This document shows positions 25,875 to 34,198 of a stretch of 64,000 nucleotides of DNA, piece by piece (the first letter of the stretch is position 1; each line of letters begins with the position of its first letter). Under the pieces are notes generated by a model. That model saw nothing but the letters and a program-made list of their open reading frames with translations. It ran no database searches and was not told the DNA's origin. A program made the position numbers and the translations under genes. The stretch covers positions 1-64,000 of the forward strand of contig NZ_JAOQKC010000002.1 in NCBI RefSeq assembly GCF_025567165.1, read 5' to 3'. The DNA is from Laedolimicola ammoniilytica. Lineage in GTDB: Bacteria; Bacillota; Clostridia; Lachnospirales; Lachnospiraceae.

Positions 25875-26192
25875 CTAATTCCTTATAAAATCTGTAATCA
25901 GATTCTCCCTTTCTTCCCCATTATACCAGGTACACTCTTTCAAACGTGCAGATATATCTTTTGCAGTCTTCAACTGAAAAATCGCAGCCCAGAACTTTCC
26001 ATAATCCTGTGTATGACCCTTTCCAAGATATGTTCTCGTTCCACAGGTAGAAACCTTACACTCTAATTCTTCAGATGAGAAAATACTATCTGTTCTCCTG
26101 CAAAGACTATCTCTATCTTTCGCCGAAAGATTATCCAGATCTAACTTTATTTCAACTTTATATCCTTTTCTGGAAACACTTTTTACTGCCAT
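25875..26192 (-). CDS. Unknown protein paired with VapD-like gene (candidate antitoxin)
   Basis: A 105-residue mixed alpha/beta protein starting MAVKSVSRKGYKVEIKLDL and ending ENLITDFIRN. I recognise no domain. Its stop is one base from the start of the VapD-like gene, and the VapD ribosome site (AAGGA) lies within its last codons, so translation is coupled. The arrangement suggests an antitoxin or partner; this is inference from position only. GGAAAGGAG precedes the start. Confidence 0.55.
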   Translation of the reverse strand: MAVKSVSRKGYKVEIKLDLDNLSAKDRDSLCRRTDSIFSSEELECKVSTCGTRTYLGKGHTQDYGKFWAAIFQLKTAKDISARLKECTWYNGEERENLITDFIRN

Positions 26193-26286
26193 AGCGAAAA
26201 GCTCCTTTCCTAATATTCCAATATTTATAGTGTTTTACTGTACTATATAATATTATGCCATCATATTTACTCGTTGTAAAGGTAAT

Positions 26287-26580
26287 TCATACAGGAATAT
26301 CACAGGATCTTATCTGGTAAAATTCTGTATACCCAGTTCCATAACGAATGCTTCCACCCGTGGAATGCACACTTAATGTTTCGCTCGGCATGTCATTTCC
26401 TGCAGCTGCATCATACATACTTTGAGCTTCCGTCTCATCTGAAGCAACTCCAAGCTTTACCAAACCGGTAAGTAAACACTGACACAGTTCTTGTTCACAC
26501 TCCGTTTCTTCAAAGGGGCCACCAACTAAATTTGCCTCCAGATATTCTTCATTCCAACTGATAATAAAAAATCTTTTCAT
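26287..26580 (-). CDS. Small acidic protein, unknown
   Basis: A 97-residue protein starting MKRFFIISWNEEYLEAN, with an acidic middle (FEETECEQELC) and a Gly/Tyr-rich end. No family recognised. I place the start at 26580 because AGAAGGG lies upstream; starts further up would begin inside an intergenic hairpin (26623-26653). It is second in the operon driven by leader copy A. Confidence 0.55.
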   Translation of the reverse strand: MKRFFIISWNEEYLEANLVGGPFEETECEQELCQCLLTGLVKLGVASDETEAQSMYDAAAGNDMPSETLSVHSTGGSIRYGTGYTEFYQIRSCDIPV

Positions 26581-26622
26581 CAGCTCATACCCTTCTTTTG
26601 AAATTATTTGCTCCATGTACAG

Positions 26623-26653
26623 GCCGGAAGAGGCTGTCTCCACCTCTTCCGGC
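26623..26653 (-). other. Intercistronic hairpin 1
   Basis: GCCGGAAGAGG and CCTCTTCCGGC pair perfectly over 11 bases around a nine-base loop. It lies between the stop of the membrane-protein gene (26660) and the next start. No T run follows on the minus strand, so it is not a standard terminator. Confidence 0.75.
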
Positions 26654-26659
26654 TTTCGA

Positions 26660-27010
26660 TCAAGAATTCCTGATATCTGAAAGTAATTTTTGATGTCTGA
26701 TCTGGGTTTTTTCTATGCCCTTTACCGATATCTCATATACCTCCAGCCAGGCTTTTTTTCTCGTCCTATTTGAGAACAGAGATAAATTCCACTTCAAAAG
26801 CTGAATGAATACCTTGATTTTATCCCTCCTTCTTTTTTTCTTTTCTAGTTTCATTGCCCGATGATGTCTTTTCAAGGTTCGTAGATTGTAAATCTGATAT
26901 CTGTTTTTCAAGGTATCAATTCTAAGCCAGTACAGGCACCACGCAAGAAAAACTAGATCCACCCCGATCAGAACTCCAAACAACAACACAACTACATCTT
27001 TAGCCAACAT
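26660..27010 (-). CDS. Single-pass membrane protein, unknown
   Basis: A 116-residue protein with one N-terminal membrane helix (about residues 5-27, VVVLLFGVLIGVDLVFLAW) and a strongly basic cytoplasmic part (KLEKKKRRRDKIK). The start at 27010 follows GGGAGGCCAAA. First gene after leader copy A. No family recognised. Confidence 0.6.
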   Translation of the reverse strand: MLAKDVVVLLFGVLIGVDLVFLAWCLYWLRIDTLKNRYQIYNLRTLKRHHRAMKLEKKKRRRDKIKVFIQLLKWNLSLFSNRTRKKAWLEVYEISVKGIEKTQIRHQKLLSDIRNS

Positions 27011-27062
27011 TTTGGCCTCCCTTCTGCCCTTTCTGGGCTGTAAAATTTTAGACCCAGAAAAC

Positions 27063-27195
27063 AAAAAAGAACCAATCTACCCAATAGGCAAACTGGTTCT
27101 TTGGTTATTTCATATTGTTTTCTTCCCCACACTTTACTGCAGGTATCTTCTAAGTCTATGCACTCAGAATACAATACTAATATTATATTTGTCAA
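27063..27195 (-). ncRNA. Conserved promoter-leader-terminator unit, copy A
   Basis: Minus strand: -35 TTGACA (27195-27190), 18-base spacer, -10 TATTCT (27171-27166), four bases, box GCATAGACTTAG (27161-27150) around the expected RNA start, a 36-base variable part, box ATGAAATAACC, then an intrinsic terminator GAACCA/TGGTTC (27069-27099) with six Ts. The RNA would be about 98 nt. It lies upstream of the operon 27010-25520. The same layout occurs at 32433, 38054 and 40845 with different stem sequences. Confidence 0.8.
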
Positions 27196-27205
27196 TATCT
27201 TCTTT

Positions 27206-29392
27206 TTAGTAGACAATATATCTTTTTATCAGTGCAACCATAGATTTCGGAAGATTATTAAGCTCTGTTATATTCAGAAAATTTTCTTCCCCATACAAAG
27301 CTTTTATATTTTCCGCATCATCTCCGATTGCTGCGCCAATGATTTTTATACCTGCCTTTCTGCCTCTTTGAATCGTATCTCTCATATGAACTGTCTCGTG
27401 CGGCTGTCCATCTGATATAACAATGATCACCTTTGTCCTTTCTTCTCTCTCCATCATTCTTTGAATGGCGTATGCAATAACATGACCGTCGTTATTCCTA
27501 CCCCTGGCCGTAATTCCCATCAATCGTAACGAGTCCTGTTTACTCCAGGAATCAAAATCCCGATAATGGTACATTATCGTCCCCTCGCTTCTTCCTGTGG
27601 AATGCCCGAACATTAAACATGGGATCTCAAGTTTTCTCACAAACAGATCTACCAAAACCGCCATGTTTTTTAGAGCTTCTATACGATTTCCTCTCATAGA
27701 GCCTGATTCATCCATTATAATACATAATGACAGATCCAGTTTTTCAAATGGAATACGGTTGCGATAGAATACCTGTCCATCCGTTCTGTAAAGCTGTTTT
27801 TTGTTCAAGTATCCCATATATTGCCCGGACATTTTGGTGTTAATTTTACGCTCCTCCAGTTCTTTCTCCAATCGCCTAGAACAAGCGTTCGCCACTTTAC
27901 AAACCTCTTTTTCAATTAGTTTATAAAGAACTTCATAGGTATCCGGGATATTGCTTTCTCGCTTTATTTGAAATCCCTGATCATAATATGAATCTTCTCT
28001 TCTGATTTCTTTGACGATTTCTCGCTTCTGTGTCTGCAGCTCCTGACATTTTTCTTTTTCATATGCAACGTTGGCATTTTCTTCAGCCACAGCTTTTAAG
28101 ATTTTATCAAATTCTGTCCCTCCAGCAAAAGAACTCGCTTCACCGTCCTGCACGCTCTCAGAGGCTTTCTGTGCCCTTTTCGTAGCTTTCTCCATATCTG
28201 GTTCATGCTCTCTCAAAATTCCCTTATATGAGCTTCCTTGCGCCTCTGTAAAGGGCATAGAGGCATTCATGCTCTCTTGCTCTTTCATCATTGCTTCCAA
28301 CGGTTCTGTATTTTTCCCATTTTCGGCATCATTTTTTTCTGATGTTCCGGTACTCATAGAATTATTCTGCTCTGATTCAGCTTTCTTTTCAGACGAATTC
28401 TCCCCAGAAGAAGACGACTCATTATCTCGGCTCTGCTCTTGCCCCTCGTCTTTTGACTGTCCCTGGCTGCTTTCTGCAGTGCTGTCCGTATACTTTAATA
28501 ATTCCCTGTAATACGGCCACATAACTGTCGCTATGGTAATAATACAGTTTTCTATCGCCACTGTATTATTACTGTTTCCATGAGCATCTATGATATTCTT
28601 GATTCTCTCTAAATCTATCAGAAGATCTGGGGAAATATTCAACTCATTTCCAAGCTTTGTTTTACCATATTTTGAATACCACAGCGTTTGCATCATAAGT
28701 GAGCTGATTTTTTTCACTGTCACAGCTTCTGGTCCTTCATCTGCAGACTTTTTGTTCAATCGCTCTTCCATCGTTTCAGCTTTATCAAACATTTCTTCCC
28801 GCAGAACAAATAAACATTTTGTATAATAACCTGAAATCATCTCAGAAATCAGCAATTCATCAATAGCATCGTTCATTGCATTTTCAAGCCATTTTAAATC
28901 CTTGCCTATAATTTTCTTTATAATGCCATTGTCTTTAATCCTGGCCTGCATTTCTTCATAGTCTGTCTGCATATCCGGTTCTGAAAAGGTCATTTTCCGA
29001 ACTATTCCCGCTTTTTCATAATCCACGAAAAAATTATGCCATCCCAGACCATCTAAAAAAAGAACGTGGCTAAGTTCATGCAGTACCATTCCAATGCTTA
29101 ATTCGAATTGCTTTTTTAAATCCGGTACGTTTCGGATAAGCTTATATGCCGCATTGAGCAAAATCCAACTATTACTGTCTGTGCAAGCTGTTGTTTTATT
29201 TTCTGGTTCATACAGCACCTGCACTTTTATTCTGGGGGGATTTATTTTTCCCGCTTCCTGAAAACACCGTGCCAATACTGCCTGCACCATTTTCTGTAAG
29301 TATTCCAAATACTCTGTTGACTGAAAAAAAGTATCTGCAGTCAAATTTTTCATGAACTGCGATACCTTCTTTTGTAATCCTTCAAATTTCAT
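27206..29392 (-). CDS. VWA-domain protein with N-terminal zincin motif (MoxR partner)
   Basis: A 728-residue protein. Residues 105-109 are HELSH in a helix (VLHELSHVLFLDG), the HExxH signature of a metallopeptidase-like domain. A low-complexity Ser/Glu/Gln linker spans about 315-400. The C-terminal von Willebrand A domain has an intact MIDAS: DESGSMRGNR at 561-570, the Thr in MGITARG, and the Asp in VIVISDGQPHE. Metallopeptidase-VWA proteins act with MoxR ATPases, which load or remodel complexes; that ATPase is the next gene upstream. I take ATG at 29392 over the TTG at 29419 because AAAGGA precedes it. Last gene of the ssb operon. Confidence 0.85.
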   Translation of the reverse strand: MKFEGLQKKVSQFMKNLTADTFFQSTEYLEYLQKMVQAVLARCFQEAGKINPPRIKVQVLYEPENKTTACTDSNSWILLNAAYKLIRNVPDLKKQFELSIGMVLHELSHVLFLDGLGWHNFFVDYEKAGIVRKMTFSEPDMQTDYEEMQARIKDNGIIKKIIGKDLKWLENAMNDAIDELLISEMISGYYTKCLFVLREEMFDKAETMEERLNKKSADEGPEAVTVKKISSLMMQTLWYSKYGKTKLGNELNISPDLLIDLERIKNIIDAHGNSNNTVAIENCIITIATVMWPYYRELLKYTDSTAESSQGQSKDEGQEQSRDNESSSSGENSSEKKAESEQNNSMSTGTSEKNDAENGKNTEPLEAMMKEQESMNASMPFTEAQGSSYKGILREHEPDMEKATKRAQKASESVQDGEASSFAGGTEFDKILKAVAEENANVAYEKEKCQELQTQKREIVKEIRREDSYYDQGFQIKRESNIPDTYEVLYKLIEKEVCKVANACSRRLEKELEERKINTKMSGQYMGYLNKKQLYRTDGQVFYRNRIPFEKLDLSLCIIMDESGSMRGNRIEALKNMAVLVDLFVRKLEIPCLMFGHSTGRSEGTIMYHYRDFDSWSKQDSLRLMGITARGRNNDGHVIAYAIQRMMEREERTKVIIVISDGQPHETVHMRDTIQRGRKAGIKIIGAAIGDDAENIKALYGEENFLNITELNNLPKSMVALIKRYIVY

Positions 29393-29404
29393 ATTTTTCC
29401 TTTC

Positions 29405-29432
29405 TGAAGGATCTGACAACGCAGATCCTTCA
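29405..29432 (-). other. Intercistronic hairpin 2
   Basis: TGAAGGATCTG and CAGATCCTTCA pair perfectly over 11 bases around a six-base loop, between the stop of the MoxR gene and the ribosome site of the VWA gene. Confidence 0.75.
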
Positions 29433-29440
29433 AATACTGT

Positions 29441-31348
29441 TTAAACAAATTCTGTCAAAACACAAGACTCCAGCTCTGACATCAGTTCTTCATTTTGAGT
29501 AGCCAGCGGAATAATCGTATCTTTTGCTGACTCATAAGCATCTCCCAGAAGTACATACCACGAAATCCAGTTGCATAACTCTCTGGTTCCACATGAGTAG
29601 TTCTCCTCGCCACTGGTCTGAAGTACCCTGCACATAGCATTTTGTACTTTCAGCATTTTGCGAATCGTTTTCGTATCATCAAATCCTGTATTGGACTTAA
29701 TACGCTCGATCATCTCATCATCTGACGGCTTATCAAACCTCAATGCCATATGAAATCGGCTCAAATGAGATGCATTTACATCCCTACATGCTGCATAACT
29801 CCTGTTCGTAGTATCCACCGCAATAAAATCTGGATGCCTATTCACAATTTCACCGCTCTGGCATACCATAGTTGCCGTTCTATCCAATAATGAATTTAGT
29901 CCAACAATTACTCCCGGATTTGCTACAATATTGGGTTCTTGTAGTTCTACCAGATAGCCATACCGAAAAGCCTTGGCCAACGGACTATCTACATACTTAA
30001 ATCTTTGGCCACTTGTATTCATTCCTGCAGCGATTTTATCAAAAATTGCTGCCATAGCCTCTTCTGGTGTAGCGTCATCTTTATGTTTGCCTGTGATTTT
30101 CTCGTAACTTGCAACTGGATCCAATGCACAGCTCAAAGAGTCTGGATATTCTTTTACCAATTCAGCGACTGAACACACATTTCCAGTTTCATCTACGGTT
30201 TCCGGAGCAATGCTCTGCAGAAGATCTAATATTTCAGTATTGGCAGAAAAAGTGATCGACACATATGGGATTCCCAATGCCAGGGATAATGCCATTGCTG
30301 CACTTGTTTTTCCTCCACCAGCTTCTCCATAAAAATAGAAATTGGAAAAAGCAATCGTCTTTCCATATGTAGCTTTGGCCGCGATTGCTGCTTTTACAAG
30401 CTGCTTCGGTACCTGGTACCACTCTCCCAACTTTGCCGCTGTAGCCTGCATCATCAGTTTTTCGCTATCTGTCAACTGTCTGTTTGGATTTCGAACAAAC
30501 GCATCGGTAATAGAACGCACTGTCCATTTCTTCTGTAACTGTAATTCTGCCATTTTATGTCCAGCTAAAACATTCTTTTTCACCATTCCGGCAAATTTCT
30601 TGAACTCGCCTCCGGCGTGCATTTTCTTTACAGTAACATTTTCGATGTCGCTTATGGAAAGAAGTTCTTGTGTCCCCTGATCCTGGCAGACAATCTTCAT
30701 TCCACTTCCGTCTATGGCATTGCAGTTATCCGTATATGTGCATCTCTGATAAACATTATCACAAAGAACTGCAGCCGCTTCCCAACATGAATGCTTGGAA
30801 GTTTCAGATGTACTTTTTTGATAATCTAACAGAGACGTTCGGAAGTATTCGTACTTTTCCTTGAACTCTACATTTTTAAGGAATTCTGGTATCAAAGCGA
30901 AGAACATAACCTGCTCATAATTACCAGCCTTTCCTATTTCGTATGCAGCAGCGCCTTTGATAGAGACCGCATTTTTTCTTACCACAGCAATTTTAAATTC
31001 CCAACGGCCATTTCTATTTACAGCTTTGCCTAATTGCAGCATTTCTTCTTTGCCAGGATACTCAACCAAATATTCTCCCGATTCAGCCTCGCCAACAGCT
31101 GCTTCCGGAACAATTCCCTTTGAAAGCTTCTCTTCCATAGAAACATATTCCATGACAGCCTCGATCAATGCCGGGAAATATGACAGACGCATATTGGTGT
31201 TTCCCTGGGAAACCGCATATTTAGAACTTCCAAACGAGTCCTGTGACATTTTCATCTGCATCATATATGATTTTACGGCTACCGAATCCTCAAATGGCTC
31301 CTTAGTAGTTATAACTGAACCGGATACCAAAAATATTGATTTTAACAC
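29441..31348 (-). CDS. MoxR-like AAA ATPase
   Basis: A 635-residue protein with a long N-terminal extension (about 1-290) of unknown fold and a MoxR-group AAA domain. Walker A is GEAGGGKT (341-348); a MoxR-like region of pre-sensor residues (PGVIVGLNSLLDRTA then FIAVDTTNRSYAACRDV and SHLSRFHMAL) follows. MoxR ATPases with VWA partners act as chaperone-like remodelers and occur in several proposed conflict systems. It starts with GTG at 31348, 10 bases after GGAGG, overlapping the preceding gene. Confidence 0.82.
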   Translation of the reverse strand: MLKSIFLVSGSVITTKEPFEDSVAVKSYMMQMKMSQDSFGSSKYAVSQGNTNMRLSYFPALIEAVMEYVSMEEKLSKGIVPEAAVGEAESGEYLVEYPGKEEMLQLGKAVNRNGRWEFKIAVVRKNAVSIKGAAAYEIGKAGNYEQVMFFALIPEFLKNVEFKEKYEYFRTSLLDYQKSTSETSKHSCWEAAAVLCDNVYQRCTYTDNCNAIDGSGMKIVCQDQGTQELLSISDIENVTVKKMHAGGEFKKFAGMVKKNVLAGHKMAELQLQKKWTVRSITDAFVRNPNRQLTDSEKLMMQATAAKLGEWYQVPKQLVKAAIAAKATYGKTIAFSNFYFYGEAGGGKTSAAMALSLALGIPYVSITFSANTEILDLLQSIAPETVDETGNVCSVAELVKEYPDSLSCALDPVASYEKITGKHKDDATPEEAMAAIFDKIAAGMNTSGQRFKYVDSPLAKAFRYGYLVELQEPNIVANPGVIVGLNSLLDRTATMVCQSGEIVNRHPDFIAVDTTNRSYAACRDVNASHLSRFHMALRFDKPSDDEMIERIKSNTGFDDTKTIRKMLKVQNAMCRVLQTSGEENYSCGTRELCNWISWYVLLGDAYESAKDTIIPLATQNEELMSELESCVLTEFV

Positions 31349-31668
31349 GAAGCAGCCACCTCCTTTGCACGATAGACCAAGAATAAGCGTCCCTGATCGT
31401 CCAGTTTTGTAGCCACTCCATCCTTCCGGAACAAACTCATAGCAACTTCCAGATCTATATTTTCCGGAACAGTCGCTATATTCTCACATAAGATCTCACC
31501 AGGATACTTCCGTGTCATTTCATTTTCTGTCACCGGCAAGTTCAGATATACACTTGCAACCTTCTCGAAAATGTCATTATACCAACTCTCTGTGTTTTTT
31601 CGCTTTTCATCTTTTACTACAGCATCAAAACTTTTCTTTTTCTCTGCTTTATGAAATAGTTGAAACAT
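31342..31668 (-). CDS. Small unknown protein of the ssb-MoxR operon
   Basis: A 108-residue protein starting MFQLFHKAEKKKSFDAV. A winged-helix-like pattern may lie at the end (VAMSLFRKDGVATKLDDQGRLF), but no family is certain. GGAGGGAAAAT precedes the start; the end overlaps the MoxR start. It probably works with MoxR/VWA. Confidence 0.55.
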   Translation of the reverse strand: MFQLFHKAEKKKSFDAVVKDEKRKNTESWYNDIFEKVASVYLNLPVTENEMTRKYPGEILCENIATVPENIDLEVAMSLFRKDGVATKLDDQGRLFLVYRAKEVAASC

Positions 31669-31688
31669 ATTTTCCCTCCACATCAAAA

Positions 31689-31718
31689 CAGAGACAAGAA
31701 TCTTCATTCCTGCCTCTG
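31689..31718 (-). other. Intercistronic hairpin 3
   Basis: CAGAG-CAAGAA pairs with TTCCTG-CTCTG over 12 positions including G-U pairs, with a six-base loop, between the ssb stop and the next ribosome site. Confidence 0.6.
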
Positions 31719-31733
31719 CTCACTTCTTTTGCT

Positions 31734-32366
31734 TTAGTCATACGGTAATTCATCTGATAAATCCAGATTAGTGAAACCATTCTCATAGATCGACATATCA
31801 AATGCCCCTGGATCATCGTGTACCGGTCCTGTTTCCTGCTGACTCTTTTTTGCAGAACCACCTTTCTGATTACCAGTTGTTTTCTTCGGCTCCTGCTCAG
31901 GATTGTTATTCGCTGATGTCTGCTTTGGGTTATGTGTCTCTCCACCTTCTTTTTTAGCAGTGCAAACCTTAAAATCATTTGCAGTCAAATTCAGGCTTTT
32001 CATAACTCCATTTCGACCCTCATACTCATTTATACTAAGCATTCCCAGGAATCCAAGTCTCTGATTTTTTGCCGGAGCATACTTCTGAATTCTATCACAC
32101 ACCGAGCCAAACATGGATATTCGAACAAAATAGCTGCCGTACTCTTTATTCACATAGCCTAAAAGATTCTCAGCCCTTCGATCACCGATCGTTACTGATA
32201 CTAATACGGTTGCTACATTTACCGGACCATCCTTTCCATTCACCTCTTTAATTGTTACCGTGTTCCCTTCTCTGTCCTCTCTCACATACCCTTCCAGATA
32301 CACCACTGTCTTATCTCCGACTTTGGTCTGCATCCATGTTGTGTACGTTCTGTTGTTATCTGCCAT
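31734..32366 (-). CDS. Single-stranded DNA-binding protein-like (OB fold)
   Basis: A 210-residue protein. The first ~125 residues have the SSB/OB-fold pattern (VYLEGYVRED, SVTIGDRRAENLL, SYFVRISMFGSVCDRIQKY, RLGFLGMLSINEYEG). A Gln/Asn/Lys-rich linker follows and the end is acidic (DLSDELPYD), comparable to the SSB tail that recruits replication proteins, although the usual final Phe is not present. First gene after leader copy B; the start follows AGGAGGAAAA. Confidence 0.75.
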   Translation of the reverse strand: MADNNRTYTTWMQTKVGDKTVVYLEGYVREDREGNTVTIKEVNGKDGPVNVATVLVSVTIGDRRAENLLGYVNKEYGSYFVRISMFGSVCDRIQKYAPAKNQRLGFLGMLSINEYEGRNGVMKSLNLTANDFKVCTAKKEGGETHNPKQTSANNNPEQEPKKTTGNQKGGSAKKSQQETGPVHDDPGAFDMSIYENGFTNLDLSDELPYD

Positions 32367-32432
32367 TTTTCCTCCTTCTGTCCTGGCCTGGACACTTTAA
32401 TATGAATTTAGACTTTTTTGCAAACAGACAAC

Positions 32433-32555
32433 AAAAAAGGACCTATTCTGCTTTTACGCATAATAAGTCCTTTGAATTATTTCGTTGTTCATTTCTACTC
32501 ATTTGAGTTACTAAGTCTATGCCTACATCATATCTGATTTTATTTCAAAGGTCAA
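32433..32555 (-). ncRNA. Conserved promoter-leader-terminator unit, copy B
   Basis: Minus strand: TTGACC (32555-32550), 17-base spacer, TATGAT (32532-32527), four bases, GCATAGACTTAG (32522-32511), a small hairpin ACTC/GAGT, box AACGAAATAAT, then terminator AGGAC-TATT / AATA-GTCCT (32438-32471) with a six-T run. It precedes the ssb gene by about 70 bases, so full operon transcription must pass the terminator. Confidence 0.85.
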
Positions 32556-32562
32556 CTCTTTT

Positions 32563-33804
32563 TTATTCTGCCCCAAACATAGACTCTTTTCGGCTGTATT
32601 CCGCTACAATATACCCTTTTGACATCTCCAACAATCTTATTCTTTTATAAGATGCTGCCGTATGTACTATGTTCCCTTTTATATCCTTCAGCAAAAAATA
32701 CCCTGTTTTCCGTCTTCCAGCAACGAAACATTCCTGATTCTCAAACAGAACTTTATCCCAGAGCCGGAAACCTTTCACAATATATGGAGCCTGATGTAAT
32801 TTTCTGGTTCCTCCCTTTAGTACGGTTGCATTATGTAACATCCTATTATGTCTTCTCAGGATTTTGTAGCAATAAACCTTATCACTACTACTCTGGCTCT
32901 CCGTACTGGCTGCTATTGCAAAGGCATTATTCAATTTTGAGTATGGCAATTTGAATTTTTCTCTTCTGATCTTTGTCTGATAACCATAAACCTCTACAAT
33001 TTCTGATGGATCTATCGCCGAATATATTCTTCTTCTCAAATACTTGCGAACCATTCCAAACTCCGGAATATCTGCAGGACTTTTTCTCATTTTAGGTTTT
33101 GGCAATTTCTTTTTCCCAGCTTCATATCGTAAATAGCAGTTCGCGCACAGAACAACCATATCTTTTGCTTCTTGGCCCACTACAATTAACTTTTTCGTAT
33201 CTTCTCTTCCCTTACAGGATTCACATGTATGATAAGAGTTCCAAAGCATATATTGACGCACATCATATAAATCCAGTTCATGCGGTATCGCTATTCCATC
33301 ATATATATACTGTCTGATTTGAGGATAATTGAATTCTGCTATCTCCATCCTCACTTCTGTAACCGGCAATATCTGTTTCACACGCAAGATCGCTTGTATA
33401 ATCTCATCAACTTTTACTTTTACAGAAGGGGCAGCCCAACCATGCTCTGAATTTCTCTTTCGGTTTTGTGAGCGTTTCGCACGATAACGCCGATTGATTT
33501 TTCTTCGTCTTTTAAAATTCTTTTTAGCTTCCATTAACTTCGGAACATCTGTTCGGAGCATCACTTTCGCTGCATATAGCTCCTGTGCCGACGAACAACC
33601 GGAAAGAGCAAGTTCCTTGTGTCCAGCATCCACACCTAAGACAACTTCCTGACATTTTGGTTCTTTTATGTCATAGCATAACTGAATTACAAACGGTGTC
33701 CTAGAATATACCCTTGCTCGACCACTTTTCAGCATTCTCCGCACCTTCCCATATCTTTCCATAGGCATGAGCGGATTTCCCTGTTTATCAATCACATAAA
33801 CCAT
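32563..33804 (-). CDS. IscB-family RNA-guided nuclease homolog, predicted nuclease-dead
   Basis: A 413-residue protein with the full IscB plan. PLMP domain: NPLMP at 10-14 and MLKSGRARVYSRTPFVIQL. RuvC-I: GVDAGHK with Asp59. Arginine-rich bridge helix about 95-117. RuvC-II: VRMEIAEFN with Glu154. HNH region 184-230: zinc cysteines 194, 197, 220, 223 are kept, but the catalytic His segment reads VVGQ and the final H/N positions read AKDM and NCY. RuvC-III (normally HxxDA) reads KLNNA, with Lys290 and Asn293 in place of His and Asp. The C-terminal domain (HNRMLHN, VKGFRLWDKV, GRRKTGYF) is complete. With no frameshift or stop, the protein looks maintained but unable to cut. GGGAGGACAAATT precedes the ATG. 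It is its own transcription unit beneath a structured RNA; no tnpA is near. Confidence 0.85.
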   Translation of the reverse strand: MVYVIDKQGNPLMPMERYGKVRRMLKSGRARVYSRTPFVIQLCYDIKEPKCQEVVLGVDAGHKELALSGCSSAQELYAAKVMLRTDVPKLMEAKKNFKRRRKINRRYRAKRSQNRKRNSEHGWAAPSVKVKVDEIIQAILRVKQILPVTEVRMEIAEFNYPQIRQYIYDGIAIPHELDLYDVRQYMLWNSYHTCESCKGREDTKKLIVVGQEAKDMVVLCANCYLRYEAGKKKLPKPKMRKSPADIPEFGMVRKYLRRRIYSAIDPSEIVEVYGYQTKIRREKFKLPYSKLNNAFAIAASTESQSSSDKVYCYKILRRHNRMLHNATVLKGGTRKLHQAPYIVKGFRLWDKVLFENQECFVAGRRKTGYFLLKDIKGNIVHTAASYKRIRLLEMSKGYIVAEYSRKESMFGAE

Positions 33805-33822
33805 AATTTGTCCTCCCGGATC

Positions 33823-33853
33823 AAAAAAAGAGGCTGTGTTTGATCACAGCCTC
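33823..33853 (-). terminator. Terminator of the structured RNA
   Basis: GAGGCTGTG (minus strand, 33853-33845) and CACAGCCTC (33838-33830) pair perfectly over nine bases and are followed by seven Ts. It lies 19 bases before the IscB-like start codon, so it separates the RNA from the coding transcript. Confidence 0.9.
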
Positions 33854-34106
33854 AGTGCGGTAAGCCTGACATAATATGTCAGTAAGTCATCCATCCCCAA
33901 TATTATTCATCGGTTTTCTCTGCAGACACTGTACCTTCCTGCCAGCACTGTTTAATCTGCAGACACAGCGCTACGAGCTTGGATGTTGTTGCTTATACTC
34001 ATAGGTGTCTATATCATTCGATGATAATGGAGCTTGCGCCGAGGGTAGTCGAATGGCATATTTATATGCTATACAGGTAATTCAACTACTATTCTCTCAG
34101 TTACGT
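33823..34106 (-). ncRNA. Structured RNA upstream of the IscB-like gene (candidate omega RNA)
   Basis: A ~280-nt transcript from the promoter at 34139-34111 to a strong terminator at 33853-33823. It has several stems on the minus strand: GCATA/TATGC (34056-34069), CATTCGA/TCGAATG (34015-34055), TCTGCAGA/TCTGCAGA (33919-33963), CTGACA/TGTCAG (33866-33882). In IscB loci the omega RNA lies just upstream of the gene with its guide at the 5' end; here the 5' end (about 34106-34087) would be the guide. Whether it is a HEARO/omega RNA needs a covariance search. No ORF of note lies in this 394-base gap. Confidence 0.7.
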
Positions 34107-34110
34107 CTTA

Positions 34111-34139
34111 ATCTTATCTTACCTTTACATCTATGTCAA
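34111..34139 (-). promoter_or_regulatory. Strong promoter of the structured RNA
   Basis: TTGACA (34139-34134), exactly 17 bases, TAAGAT (34116-34111). This is one of the best sigma-70-type promoters in the window. Confidence 0.85.
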
Positions 34140-34198
34140 TATCGTTTTTGTAATTTTTTTACATTTGATATCCAGCATATATTACTTGGGTTTGCCTC

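Noticed and set aside
33823..34139. The IscB-associated RNA as a fifth copy of the conserved leader family.
   Set aside because: It shares promoter-RNA-terminator order and loosely similar words (AGAC, GTAACT, AATAAT), but lacks the ATAGACTTAG and AACGAAATAAT boxes at the conserved positions and is nearly three times longer.
32563..34198. The IscB-like locus as a complete IS200/IS605 transposon.
   Set aside because: No Y1 transposase gene and no recognisable subterminal hairpin ends could be identified around it.
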